Origin: an uncultured Bacteroides sp.
GTDB taxonomy: Bacteria > Bacteroidota > Bacteroidia > Bacteroidales > Bacteroidaceae
Assembly (NCBI GenBank): GCA_900552645.1
Contig: USAN01000009.1
Coordinates: forward strand, 1-64,000
Direction: 5' to 3'
Length of the DNA: 64,000 nt
The notes beneath the pieces are model-generated. The model was not told where the DNA came from. It made no database searches and saw only the letters and a program-made list of their open reading frames with translations. Both the position numbers and the translations under genes were made by a program. This document shows, piece after piece, positions 27,501 through 34,861 of the stretch (position 1 is its first letter; each line of letters opens with the position of its first letter).

Positions 27501-28537
27501 ACGGAATTTCTGTAGAAGAACAGCAGAAAATCTTTAAGCCTTTTTATCAGGCTGCCGATAATAAGCCTGGTACGGGGATAGGACTGAGCATTGTAAGAAG
27601 TATAGTAGAGGCTCATAATGGAGCTATTGAAGTTGAATCACAAATTGGAAAAGGATCTGAATTTATTGTTACACTTCCTCTTGAGAATGAAGGATATGTA
27701 AGTGATGAGGAAATTGCTTTGGATGAAACATCGTTTGTTCCCGAGGATATATTGTCCGAGTCTCATCGTGAAGTGTCAAATAGTAAACCTATGGTTCTTA
27801 TTGTTGATGATAATGTGGAAATGCTTAATTTTCTGTCGGTAAGCCTTAGTGAGAAATATAATATTATTACAGCAAAGGATGGAGTAGAGGCACTTGAGTG
27901 CATAGATAAGAATGAAATAGCATTTATTGTAAGTGATTGGATGATGCCTGTGATGAATGGCGTGGAGCTTTGTAAGGCTGTCCGTAAAAATCAGGCAACA
28001 AGTCATATACCATTTGTCCTTCTCACTGCAAAAACAGATATAAACTCAAAAATAGAGGGAATGGACTGCGGTGCAGATACTTATATAGAGAAGCCGTTTT
28101 CGGTGCAGTATCTTGAGGCATGTATAAAGAATCTTACTGATATGAGAGTGCTTTTGCGACAGAAGTTTTCGAAGATGCCACTTATGCCTTTGAATAGCAT
28201 TGCCGGAAATAGTACTGATGACAAGTTTCTTAAACAGATGAATAAGCTTATAGAGGAGAATTTTTCTAATCCCGACTTGTCTGTCGATTTTCTAGCCGAG
28301 AAACTTTGTATAAGTCGTTCGGGACTTTTTGCAAAGATAAAGACTCTTGCCAATATTACTCCAAATGAACTTATTCAGGTGGTTAGGCTTAAGAAGGCTG
28401 CTACATTGTTAATGGAGAACAAGTATCGTATAAACGAAATATGTTATATGGTAGGTTTTAACAATCCGTCATACTTCTCAAAATGCTTCAATAAACAATT
28501 TGGAGTAAAACCTGGCGAATTTATTGAAAATAAATAA
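24566..28537 (+). CDS. hybrid two-component system sensor/regulator (HTCS)
   Basis: 1323 residues, the PUL regulator type of Bacteroides. A signal peptide is followed by a periplasmic sensor of many beta-propeller repeats (WIGTEDGLDRYD, WIGTYYGGVNYI, WIATMDGLCKYK), a Y_Y_Y domain (about 690-765, YAYKLQGFDKDWNYVG) and one membrane helix (about 775-797). The cytoplasmic part has a histidine kinase with His830 in AHEIRTPVS, an ATPase domain (DNGNGIS, GTGIGLSIV), a receiver with Asp1124 in VSDWMMPVMNG and an AraC-type HTH at the C-terminus. It is expected to sense a periplasmic breakdown product and activate both arms, probably at the repeats at 11915-11951. All catalytic motifs are intact. Confidence 0.96.
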   Translation: MKKIIYSILMLFFVSSFAFASGFRFRHISSDQGISSNRVRSLFQDYKGYIWIGTEDGLDRYDGIEFKTYRYDPSNKRSIGDNYISVLYGDDKQLIAGTDKGLFVYNYKTDNFTPLIFNGNKIESLINDIVKDLDGSLWICTNGNGVYRVNYRNNDFKHYEFSSTSGYIIDMLVDSDNKVWAITNQGKSSLYRLNKSTDEFEPIEVINDDKSKNSKALVMFEDSERNMWIGSWECGLQKFDPYTGKAVTCISSVQGKGMMHIHSIMEYEAGKLLIGSDDGLVLFNTKTNMSEFYAEDETNSFSLSNRFVYPVIKDSEGGVWIGTYYGGVNYISPNNSQFECYSSSKFSNSVGGNVISNFCEDNSGNIWIASDDGGLSCFDPSKKSFMKYLPQSKNKNSLSYHNVHALCMDGDDLWIGTYTGGVNVYNTKTGKFRFYNSKENDENSLDGTSSYCIFKDRDNNIWVATMSGINLYDRENDNFIRIKDFNSLTIDIEQDTKGNLWFATQGKGVFKYNPYKRIWKNYNHQKGRGELPTDQINCITIDKSGNIWIATMDGLCKYKPSDDSFEIIELDIPSNNICSIVEDQSDLWLTTTKGLVKYTQSQRCQVFTKSDGLQCDQFLPNSAFKASDGKIYIGSVNGFNSFYPYQVHSNKVIPNVVFTGLEIFNNNIKVGTEKLPVNLNLLDELDISYKDNVFSIKFASLSFCIPAKNQYAYKLQGFDKDWNYVGAQSKATYTNIPPGTYVFKVKATNNDGLWNENGASLKIVIHPPFYLSTPFMMLYFVIIAVGVFFLIRFFVKRSEKRHNIEIDRIKENKEKEVHEAKIQFFTMIAHEIRTPVSLITAPLEKIMTSSFRFPEAINEDLNIIDRNSKRLLFLVNQLLDFRKVEQEGFKLKCSLCNVKELITAVSDRFKPTIEQNGIKFEVELPDKEIVAIIDSEAITKLISNLLTNAKKYTDNSVMLSCKIKEEQHTFSISVKDNGNGISVEEQQKIFKPFYQAADNKPGTGIGLSIVRSIVEAHNGAIEVESQIGKGSEFIVTLPLENEGYVSDEEIALDETSFVPEDILSESHREVSNSKPMVLIVDDNVEMLNFLSVSLSEKYNIITAKDGVEALECIDKNEIAFIVSDWMMPVMNGVELCKAVRKNQATSHIPFVLLTAKTDINSKIEGMDCGADTYIEKPFSVQYLEACIKNLTDMRVLLRQKFSKMPLMPLNSIAGNSTDDKFLKQMNKLIEENFSNPDLSVDFLAEKLCISRSGLFAKIKTLANITPNELIQVVRLKKAATLLMENKYRINEICYMVGFNNPSYFSKCFNKQFGVKPGEFIENK

Positions 28538-28620
28538 TTTCATGTCTAATTGATTTAAGTTCGATTTGTTAAAACCAAAATTGCATATTAGTTGTTTTTC
28601 TATAATATGTATTAATATTT

Positions 28621-30804
28621 ATGGGAAAACCACAACAGAATCTGATAGTCTACTTGTCGATGCTTATCGTTTTCGGCGTTTTTATTTATTTTGCCATTAT
28701 TGGAGGAGAAAGCTTTCAGCCAGAAAGTGCTGCAATTACGCATGAGTCTGCCAATGCGTTCGACATGTTCCTAATGGTGATAAAGGATAATCTTCATCAC
28801 CCCTTTTCAATTCTTCTTTTTCAGATAATTGTGGTGCTTATAGCTGTAAGGCTGTTTGCCTGGATATTCAGACATATCGGTCAGCCCGGAGTGATAGGCG
28901 AGATTGTTGCCGGTATAGTACTTGGCCCATCGGTATGCGGAGCGCTTTTCCCTCAATTCTTCGGCTTTCTTTTTCAACCATCTTCACTTAAGAATCTAGA
29001 ACTCATAAGTCAGATTGGCTTGGTACTGTTTATGTTTGTGATTGGTATGGAGGTAGATTTTAAGGTACTTAAGAATAAAATCAACCAGACTCTTGTAATA
29101 AGTCATGCAGGAATATTAGTACCTTTTCTTCTTGGTGTACTTTCATCATACCTTATATATGAAGAGTATGCATCTTCGCAGGTAGCATTTTTGCCATTTG
29201 CTCTTTTTATAGGTATATCAATGAGTATAACTGCATTTCCTGTACTTGCCCGAATAATACAGGAACGCAACATGACTAAAGAGCCTGTAGGCATACTTAC
29301 CATAGCTTCGGCTGCCAATGACGATGTTACTGCATGGTGCTTGCTCGCAGTGGTAATAGCTATAACAAAAGCCGGAACTTTTGGTGGCGCTCTTTATACA
29401 GTTCTTCTTACTTTACTTTACATATTGATAATGTTTTTGCTAGTGCGTCCTTTTCTTAAGAGGATAGGCGATGTATATTCAAATAAGGAGGTAATAAACA
29501 AGGCATTTGTTAGTTTTATACTTTTAGTATTAATAATATCTTCAACTATAACCGAAATTCTAGGCATACATGCCCTTTTCGGTGCATTTATAGCCGGTGT
29601 GGTAATGCCTTCCAATTTTGGCTTCCGTAAGGTAATGATGGATAAAGTAGAAGATATAGCATTGGTTTTCTTTCTTCCTCTTTTCTTTGCCTTTACAGGT
29701 TTACGCACGCAAATTGGTTTGGTTAATTCGCCCGAAATGTGGATGCTGTGTTTAATGCTTATTCTAGTTGCCGTGACCGGAAAAATAGGAGGGTGTGCAA
29801 TTGCAGCAAGAGTTGTAGGCGAGAAGTGGAAGGATAGTTTTGTAATAGGAACTTTAATGAATACCAGAGGACTTATGGAGCTGGTAGCCCTTAATATAGG
29901 ATATGAATTAGGTGTATTGCCCCCATCAATATTCGTTCTTCTGGTTATAATGGCATTGGTAACTACATTCATGACTACACCTTTGCTGGATTTGGTAGAA
30001 TGGAGTTTCAAGACTCACAATATATATAGTAGGAAAAAGTTGATACTATTTTTCGGACGCCCGAAATCGGGTGCACGGTTGCTTTCTGTATATTCAATTA
30101 TATTTGGCAGCAAGATAAAAGATAATCAGGTTTTAGCAATTCATTATACTCAGGGAAGTGACTTGAATGCTACGAGTGCCGAAGAATTTTCTAAGGAAAG
30201 TTTTCTTCCTATAGAGAGTTACGCACGTCATATTCATATAAATGTCGAGAACTTTTACAGAATAACAGATAATCTTGTAAATGATATAGTGCAGACTGTA
30301 GAAGTAGAACGACCAACGATGATATTACTGGGAGCAGGACCGAATTTTATGAACAACAGTGATAAGAACTTCGTTACATTCTTCAATCTTTTCCGAAACA
30401 AGACAGATCAAATACTTAGTAAGGTAAACTGTACAATTGGAGTATTCATAAATCATGTACATAATGAAGGGACTTTTCCTGCTATACTAATAAATGGCGA
30501 ACAAGACAGTTTCTTTTTCCTTTTTATAAGTCGTTTGCTATCTGCTAGTGACAAAAAGATTTTTGTATATTATACGCCGGGCAATAATGAGAAATATAAT
30601 AACAGAATAAGCAAGTTTCATTTCTATAATAATGACAGAATAAATGCAGTTCAGATTAGTCGTACCGATGCCGTGTCAATTAACAAGGAGGTAGGATTAT
30701 TGATGATAAGCGAGGCTACATGCGAACTTCTGTCGGAAGAGAGTCCTGAACTTTTCAGCTCTTTTCCTCCAATACTAATGATTAAACCAGGTAAGGAGAA
30801 TTAA
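28621..30804 (+). CDS. CPA2-type cation:proton antiporter
   Basis: 727 residues. An N-terminal helix precedes a 12-13 helix Na+/H+ exchanger domain (about 65-465) with GxxxxGP-type VAGIVLGPSVCG and the paired aspartates of ASAANDDVTAW expected for electrogenic CPA2 transporters. The C-terminal 250 residues are cytoplasmic, with no visible TrkA-N nucleotide motif, and may be a divergent universal-stress-like domain (MILLGAGPNF). Located after the PUL regulator but with its own 83-base gap; probably unrelated to glycan use. Confidence 0.9.
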   Translation: MGKPQQNLIVYLSMLIVFGVFIYFAIIGGESFQPESAAITHESANAFDMFLMVIKDNLHHPFSILLFQIIVVLIAVRLFAWIFRHIGQPGVIGEIVAGIVLGPSVCGALFPQFFGFLFQPSSLKNLELISQIGLVLFMFVIGMEVDFKVLKNKINQTLVISHAGILVPFLLGVLSSYLIYEEYASSQVAFLPFALFIGISMSITAFPVLARIIQERNMTKEPVGILTIASAANDDVTAWCLLAVVIAITKAGTFGGALYTVLLTLLYILIMFLLVRPFLKRIGDVYSNKEVINKAFVSFILLVLIISSTITEILGIHALFGAFIAGVVMPSNFGFRKVMMDKVEDIALVFFLPLFFAFTGLRTQIGLVNSPEMWMLCLMLILVAVTGKIGGCAIAARVVGEKWKDSFVIGTLMNTRGLMELVALNIGYELGVLPPSIFVLLVIMALVTTFMTTPLLDLVEWSFKTHNIYSRKKLILFFGRPKSGARLLSVYSIIFGSKIKDNQVLAIHYTQGSDLNATSAEEFSKESFLPIESYARHIHINVENFYRITDNLVNDIVQTVEVERPTMILLGAGPNFMNNSDKNFVTFFNLFRNKTDQILSKVNCTIGVFINHVHNEGTFPAILINGEQDSFFFLFISRLLSASDKKIFVYYTPGNNEKYNNRISKFHFYNNDRINAVQISRTDAVSINKEVGLLMISEATCELLSEESPELFSSFPPILMIKPGKEN

Positions 30805-31030
30805 TTTAAGTGTTTTAGATGTTAAGGATTAGGCCTGATCTCTCGCATATCCTTCACTCTTTATGGTTTTGAATTCAAACTTGGCCGATTTTTATTAATT
30901 CATTTTTATATTATAAAAAAATCAGGAATAATATAAATAGCTTCTAATACTGAGATGTGTTATATTAGTGTTTAGATGCAGTTCAATAAACAGTATTTGA
31001 CCGTTTATTTAAACGCAATTAGTTTCAACT

Positions 31031-31094
31031 ATTTTTATGCTGATAAAACTTTTGTTTTATGCTGATGAAACGAGGGTTTTATCGGCATAAAAAT
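31031..31094. repeat. triple ATGCTGAT motif with long inverted repeat
   Basis: ATTTTTATGCTGATAAAAC (31031-31049) pairs over 19 bases, with one G-T pair, with 31076-31094. A third copy, GTTTTATGCTGATGAAAC (31054-31071), lies in the loop in direct orientation to the left arm, so two alternative hairpins can form. It lies in the gap between the antiporter and tRNA-Gln. The sequence from 30805 to 31030 shows only a weak AAGGAT/ATCCTT hairpin (about 30824-30853). Confidence 0.6.
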
Positions 31095-31123
31095 ATTAAA
31101 TTTTGGGGTATAATAGATTGGAT

Positions 31124-31171
31124 AACAAAAAGAACGTCTCTATCAATATTGATAGAGACGTTCTTTTTGTT
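31124..31171. terminator. perfect 48-bp palindrome, terminator of tRNA-Gln
   Basis: AACAAAAAGAACGTCTCTATCAAT (given here as its two 12-base halves AACAAAAAGAAC and GTCTCTATCAAT) at 31124-31147 is followed at once by its exact reverse complement at 31148-31171. On the minus strand the hairpin begins right at the tRNA 3' end and finishes in a T-rich stretch, so it fits a Rho-independent terminator that may also act on plus-strand transcripts. Confidence 0.8.
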
Positions 31172-31240
31172 GGGCTACCAAGATTCGAACTTGGAAAAAC
31201 AGGACCAGAATCTGTTGTGTTACCATTACACCATAGCCCA
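31170..31240 (-). tRNA. tRNA-Gln (CTG)
   Basis: The minus strand folds into a 71-base cloverleaf with acceptor TGGGCTA/TAGCCCA, T-arm CCAAGTTCGAATCTTGG and anticodon loop TTCTGGT, giving anticodon CTG. CCA is not encoded, as is common in this phylum. Confidence 0.93.
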
Positions 31241-31281
31241 ATATATTATCCGAAAGATGCACTCTTTCCGGTTTTGCGGTG

Positions 31282-31312
31282 CAAATATACAGCTTTTAAA
31301 ATTACCACCAAA
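31282..31312 (-). promoter_or_regulatory. promoter of tRNA-Gln
   Basis: On the minus strand TTTG (31309-31312) is followed after exactly 19 bases by TATATTTG (31282-31289), a full match to the Bacteroidetes housekeeping promoter. The tRNA starts about 41 bases downstream. Confidence 0.8.
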
Positions 31313-31445
31313 CTTTTTACTAAATTTTATTTCAAAAAGGTCAATGTTAATCGAAGTTTTAAGAAATAATTGGTCGTTTTTGTTAGCCATCTTTCTATTT
31401 TCTAACTAAAAAAATCAAAAACCACACATATTTACTATGCTTTTT

Positions 31446-31476
31446 TTCGTTAGACAAATAAAACCAAGTATATTTG
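31446..31476 (+). promoter_or_regulatory. promoter of rsfS-ftsH
   Basis: TATATTTG (31469-31476) matches the -7 consensus; TTCG at 31446-31449, 19 bases upstream, is one base from TTTG. It lies about 55 bases before the rsfS start. Confidence 0.6.
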
Positions 31477-31530
31477 TATTTGTTTAATATAGATATAATT
31501 GAATTAATTTAAAATAGATAAATTCTTATA

Positions 31531-31890
31531 ATGAAAGAAGAAAACTTGTTAGTAAAAAAAATAATAGAAGGTATTCAGGAAAAAAAAGGTAAAAATATTG
31601 TCGTAGCCGACTTGAAAGGCACTGATAATACAGTTTGCAACTATTTTGTGATTTGTCAGGGTAATTCTCCAACCCAAGTTTCATCAATTGTAGATTCTGT
31701 TAAAGATTATGTAAGGAAAGAGATTTCGGAGAAACCTTTTGCAGTAGCAGGTATGGAAAATGCAGAATGGGTAGCCATGGATTATGGAGATACTCTTGTT
31801 CATGTATTCCTTCCTGAAGTTAGAAATTTCTATAATCTGGAACATTTATGGGCTGATGCCAAATTGACAGAAGTTCCTGATATAGATTAA
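31531..31890 (+). CDS. rsfS: ribosomal silencing factor RsfS (Iojap family)
   Basis: 119 residues, the usual size of RsfS, with the family core DNTVCNYFVICQGNSPTQVSSIVDSV and the C-terminal GDTLVHVFLPEVRNFYNLEHLWADA. The protein binds ribosomal protein L14 (uL14) and prevents 30S-50S joining under nutrient limitation. Located 14 bases before ftsH, the standard Bacteroidales pairing. Confidence 0.95.
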   Translation: MKEENLLVKKIIEGIQEKKGKNIVVADLKGTDNTVCNYFVICQGNSPTQVSSIVDSVKDYVRKEISEKPFAVAGMENAEWVAMDYGDTLVHVFLPEVRNFYNLEHLWADAKLTEVPDID

Positions 31891-31904
31891 AAAAAAAGAA
31901 TAAA

Positions 31905-33941
31905 ATGGGCGATTCAAATAACTCAAATAACTCAAATAAACCGAAAATAAACATGCCACGTTTTAATCTGACCTGGTTATATGTAATTATAGCCATGAGT
32001 TTAGGTATTCTATGGTTCTCAAACCAAGAGGGTGGATACAATAAGCAGATTTCTTATACCGAATTCAAGAATATGGTAAATAAGGGATATGCAAGTAAAG
32101 TCATTGCTTATGATGATAATACTGTCGAGATGTTTGTTAAACCGGAATTTGTGAAAGATGTATTTAAGGAAGATTATGAAAAGGTGGGAAGAAGTCCTTC
32201 TTTGAATGTTGAAGTAGGATCTATGGATACTCTTGATAAATTTTTGGAAAAAGCACAGGAAGACGGACATTTTACCGGATCAATAACTTATGAGAAGAAA
32301 CATGATTATTTTGGTGCAATATTCTGGAATATCGCTCCTTTCTTACTTTTGATCGGTGTATGGATCTTTGCAATGAGAAAAATGGGAGGCGGCGCCGGAG
32401 GTGGTGGCGGAGCTAATCCGTTCACAGTAGGAAAAAGCCGTGCTACTGTATATGAAAAGGGAAATGGAACTAGAATTACTTTTAAAGATGTAGCAGGGCA
32501 GGCTGGTGCCAAGCAGGAAGTAGAAGAAATAGTTGAATTCTTAAAACAACCGCAGAAGTATACAGAACTAGGAGGTAAGATTCCTAAAGGTGCATTGCTT
32601 GTTGGCCCTCCGGGAACCGGTAAAACTCTTTTGGCTAAAGCCGTAGCAGGCGAAGCTGATGTACCTTTCTTTTCGTTGTCGGGTTCAGACTTTGTCGAGA
32701 TGTTTGTGGGAGTAGGTGCTTCGCGTGTACGCGATCTCTTCCGTCAGGCAAAGGAAAAAGCCCCATGTATCATATTCATAGATGAAATTGATGCCGTAGG
32801 ACGTGCTCGTGGAAAGAATCCAAGTATGGGTGGCAATGATGAACGCGAGAATACCCTAAACCAGTTGCTTACCGAAATGGATGGTTTTGGAACCAACAGC
32901 GGTGTAATTATATTGGCAGCTACTAATCGTGTAGATATTCTTGATAAAGCTTTGCTTCGTGCAGGTCGCTTCGACCGTCAGATACATGTAGATCTTCCAG
33001 ACCTTCCAGAGCGTATTGAGGTATTTGGTGTACATCTTAAACCATTAAAACTTGATAATAATGTTGACGTAGAATTGTTGGCACGTCAAACGCCTGGATT
33101 TAGTGGAGCCGATATTGCTAATGTTTGTAATGAGGCTGCTTTGATAGCAGCACGTCATGGCAAGCATGCGGTGGGCAGACAAGATTTTCTTGATGCTGTA
33201 GACAGAATTGTGGGTGGTTTGGAAAAGAAATCTAAAATAATGACTCAGGGAGAAAAGCGTACTATAGCTCTTCATGAAGCAGGGCACGCAACTCTTTCAT
33301 GGTTCCTAGAACATGCCAATCCTCTTATAAAGGTTACCATAGTTCCTCGTGGAGGTTCATTGGGAGCTGCCTGGTATCTTCCGGAAGAACGCCAGATTAC
33401 AACAAAAGAGCAGATGCTGGATGAAATGTGTGCTACTTTGGGAGGACGTGCAGCCGAAGAATTATTTACCGGACACATCTCTACAGGCGCAATGAACGAC
33501 CTTGAAAGAGTAACGAAACAGTCGTATGGCATGATAGCGTATGCAGGTATGAGTGAAAAATTACCTAATTTATGCTATTATAATAATGATGAATACTCAT
33601 TCAACAAGCCATATAGTGACCGTACAGCCGAACTTATTGATGAAGAGGTAAAGATAATGATAAATGAGCAATATGAAAGAGCAAAGAATATCCTGTCCGA
33701 ACATAAGGAAGGACATAATGAACTGGCTCAGTTGCTTGTAGACAAGGAAGTGATATTTGCAGAAGACGTAGAACGTATATTCGGGAAACGTTTATGGACA
33801 TCGCGTTCTGAAGAGATTATGGCCGATGGAGAAAAGAATTCAAACAAGTCGAAGGTCTCGGAAGAGGATAATAATATATCGGAAGCTCAGGTGCAACCAG
33901 TAGAAGAAAATACTACTGAGACTGAAGTGACTGTAGCTTAA
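31905..33941 (+). CDS. ftsH: ATP-dependent zinc metalloprotease FtsH
   Basis: 678 residues, membrane-anchored AAA+ protease for quality control of membrane and short-lived proteins. Two membrane helices (about 23-41 and 143-163) flank a periplasmic domain. The AAA module has GPPGTGKT (about 233-241), Walker B CIIFIDEIDAVG and the SRH region RAGRFDRQ. The protease domain has the zinc motif HEAGH at about 456-460. The N-terminus is an unusual SNNSNNSNK run encoded by repeated CTCAAATAA units. The C-terminal 40 residues are acidic and low in complexity. It is followed by a strong terminator. Confidence 0.97.
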   Translation: MGDSNNSNNSNKPKINMPRFNLTWLYVIIAMSLGILWFSNQEGGYNKQISYTEFKNMVNKGYASKVIAYDDNTVEMFVKPEFVKDVFKEDYEKVGRSPSLNVEVGSMDTLDKFLEKAQEDGHFTGSITYEKKHDYFGAIFWNIAPFLLLIGVWIFAMRKMGGGAGGGGGANPFTVGKSRATVYEKGNGTRITFKDVAGQAGAKQEVEEIVEFLKQPQKYTELGGKIPKGALLVGPPGTGKTLLAKAVAGEADVPFFSLSGSDFVEMFVGVGASRVRDLFRQAKEKAPCIIFIDEIDAVGRARGKNPSMGGNDERENTLNQLLTEMDGFGTNSGVIILAATNRVDILDKALLRAGRFDRQIHVDLPDLPERIEVFGVHLKPLKLDNNVDVELLARQTPGFSGADIANVCNEAALIAARHGKHAVGRQDFLDAVDRIVGGLEKKSKIMTQGEKRTIALHEAGHATLSWFLEHANPLIKVTIVPRGGSLGAAWYLPEERQITTKEQMLDEMCATLGGRAAEELFTGHISTGAMNDLERVTKQSYGMIAYAGMSEKLPNLCYYNNDEYSFNKPYSDRTAELIDEEVKIMINEQYERAKNILSEHKEGHNELAQLLVDKEVIFAEDVERIFGKRLWTSRSEEIMADGEKNSNKSKVSEEDNNISEAQVQPVEENTTETEVTVA

Positions 33942-33948
33942 TAATTTT

Positions 33949-33990
33949 GCCATTTCATTTACCTTTTTTATGGTAAATGGAATGGCTTTT
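33949..33990 (+). terminator. intrinsic terminator after ftsH
   Basis: GCCATTTCATTTACC (33949-33963) pairs over 15 bases, with one G-T pair, with GGTAAATGGAATGGC (33972-33986), followed by TTTTATATTTTA. It covers an upstream ATG (33970) in frame with cdsA, which argues against that start. Confidence 0.85.
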
Positions 33991-34011
33991 ATATTTTATA
34001 AAACAATTACT

Positions 34012-34851
34012 ATGAAAAGTAATTTCATAAAACGTTCTGTGACAGGTATAATCTTTGTATCTGTACTGATAGGATGTACTCTGTGGGATGCATTCTCTTT
34101 TGGATTGCTATTTCTCCTTATTTCTCTTTTGGCTGTGAATGAATTCTGCAACATAATAAATAAGGAAGATGATGTTGATATTAATAAGAGGATATGCATG
34201 TTAGGGGCAGCTTATTTGTTTTTTGCATTCTTTTATTACGGAATAGATCCATCGCAGACTAATATATTTATTCCTTATCTGCTTCTTTTGCTCTATTTAA
34301 TAATAAGCGAACTTTATCTGAAAAGAAAGAATCCTATAAATAACTGGGCTTATTCTATATTGACGCAGCTGTATATTGCGTTGCCTTTTGCGCTGCTTAA
34401 TATACTAGCTTTCCATTCTTCGGGCGAAGATGGTATGTCGCAGTATAATCCTATACTGCCTTTGTCTATATTTATATTTAACTGGACTAATGATACTGGT
34501 GCTTATTGTACCGGAATGCTTTTTGGAAAGCATCGTCTGTTTGAAAGAATTTCTCCTAAGAAATCTTGGGAAGGATCTATAGGTGGAGGAGTACTTTCAA
34601 TAATAGTGTCGTTGGTGATGGCTTATTTCTTCCCTTTTATGTCTACAGGCGTGTGGGTGGGACTTGCTCTTACTGTAGTAGTTTTCGGAACATGGGGAGA
34701 CTTGTCCGAATCGCTCTTGAAGAGACATCTTGGAATTAAGGATTCAGGAAGTATACTTCCGGGCCATGGTGGTATTCTTGATCGTTTTGATAGTGCATTG
34801 CTTGCCATTCCGGCAGCTGTAATATATTTATATCTAATCAGTATGTTTTAA
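34012..34851 (+). CDS. cdsA: phosphatidate cytidylyltransferase
   Basis: 279 residues from the ATG at 34012; the in-frame ATG at 33970 lies inside the ftsH terminator and gives an odd N-terminus. The enzyme makes CDP-diacylglycerol from phosphatidic acid and CTP in the inner membrane. About eight hydrophobic helices are visible. The CDP-transferase signature is near the C-terminus (SPKKSWEGSIGGG, then KDSGSILPGHGGILDRFDSALL). It converges with lpxB and the two coding sequences overlap by 4 bases. Confidence 0.94.
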   Translation: MKSNFIKRSVTGIIFVSVLIGCTLWDAFSFGLLFLLISLLAVNEFCNIINKEDDVDINKRICMLGAAYLFFAFFYYGIDPSQTNIFIPYLLLLLYLIISELYLKRKNPINNWAYSILTQLYIALPFALLNILAFHSSGEDGMSQYNPILPLSIFIFNWTNDTGAYCTGMLFGKHRLFERISPKKSWEGSIGGGVLSIIVSLVMAYFFPFMSTGVWVGLALTVVVFGTWGDLSESLLKRHLGIKDSGSILPGHGGILDRFDSALLAIPAAVIYLYLISMF

Positions 34852-34861
34852 TACTGATTAG
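34834..34861. terminator. hairpin spanning the convergent cdsA and lpxB stop codons
   Basis: CTAATCAGTAT (34834-34844) and ATACTGATTAG (34851-34861) form a perfect 11-bp stem with loop GTTTTA, which carries the stop codons of both genes. T-runs are weak on both sides, so efficiency is uncertain. Confidence 0.6.

Noticed and set aside
31059..31409. Overlapping plus-strand frames of 116 and 88 codons around tRNA-Gln
   Set aside because: They run antisense through the tRNA and the palindromes and match no family.
33970..34011. Upstream start for cdsA
   Set aside because: The ATG lies within the ftsH terminator stem and the extension is not typical of the family.
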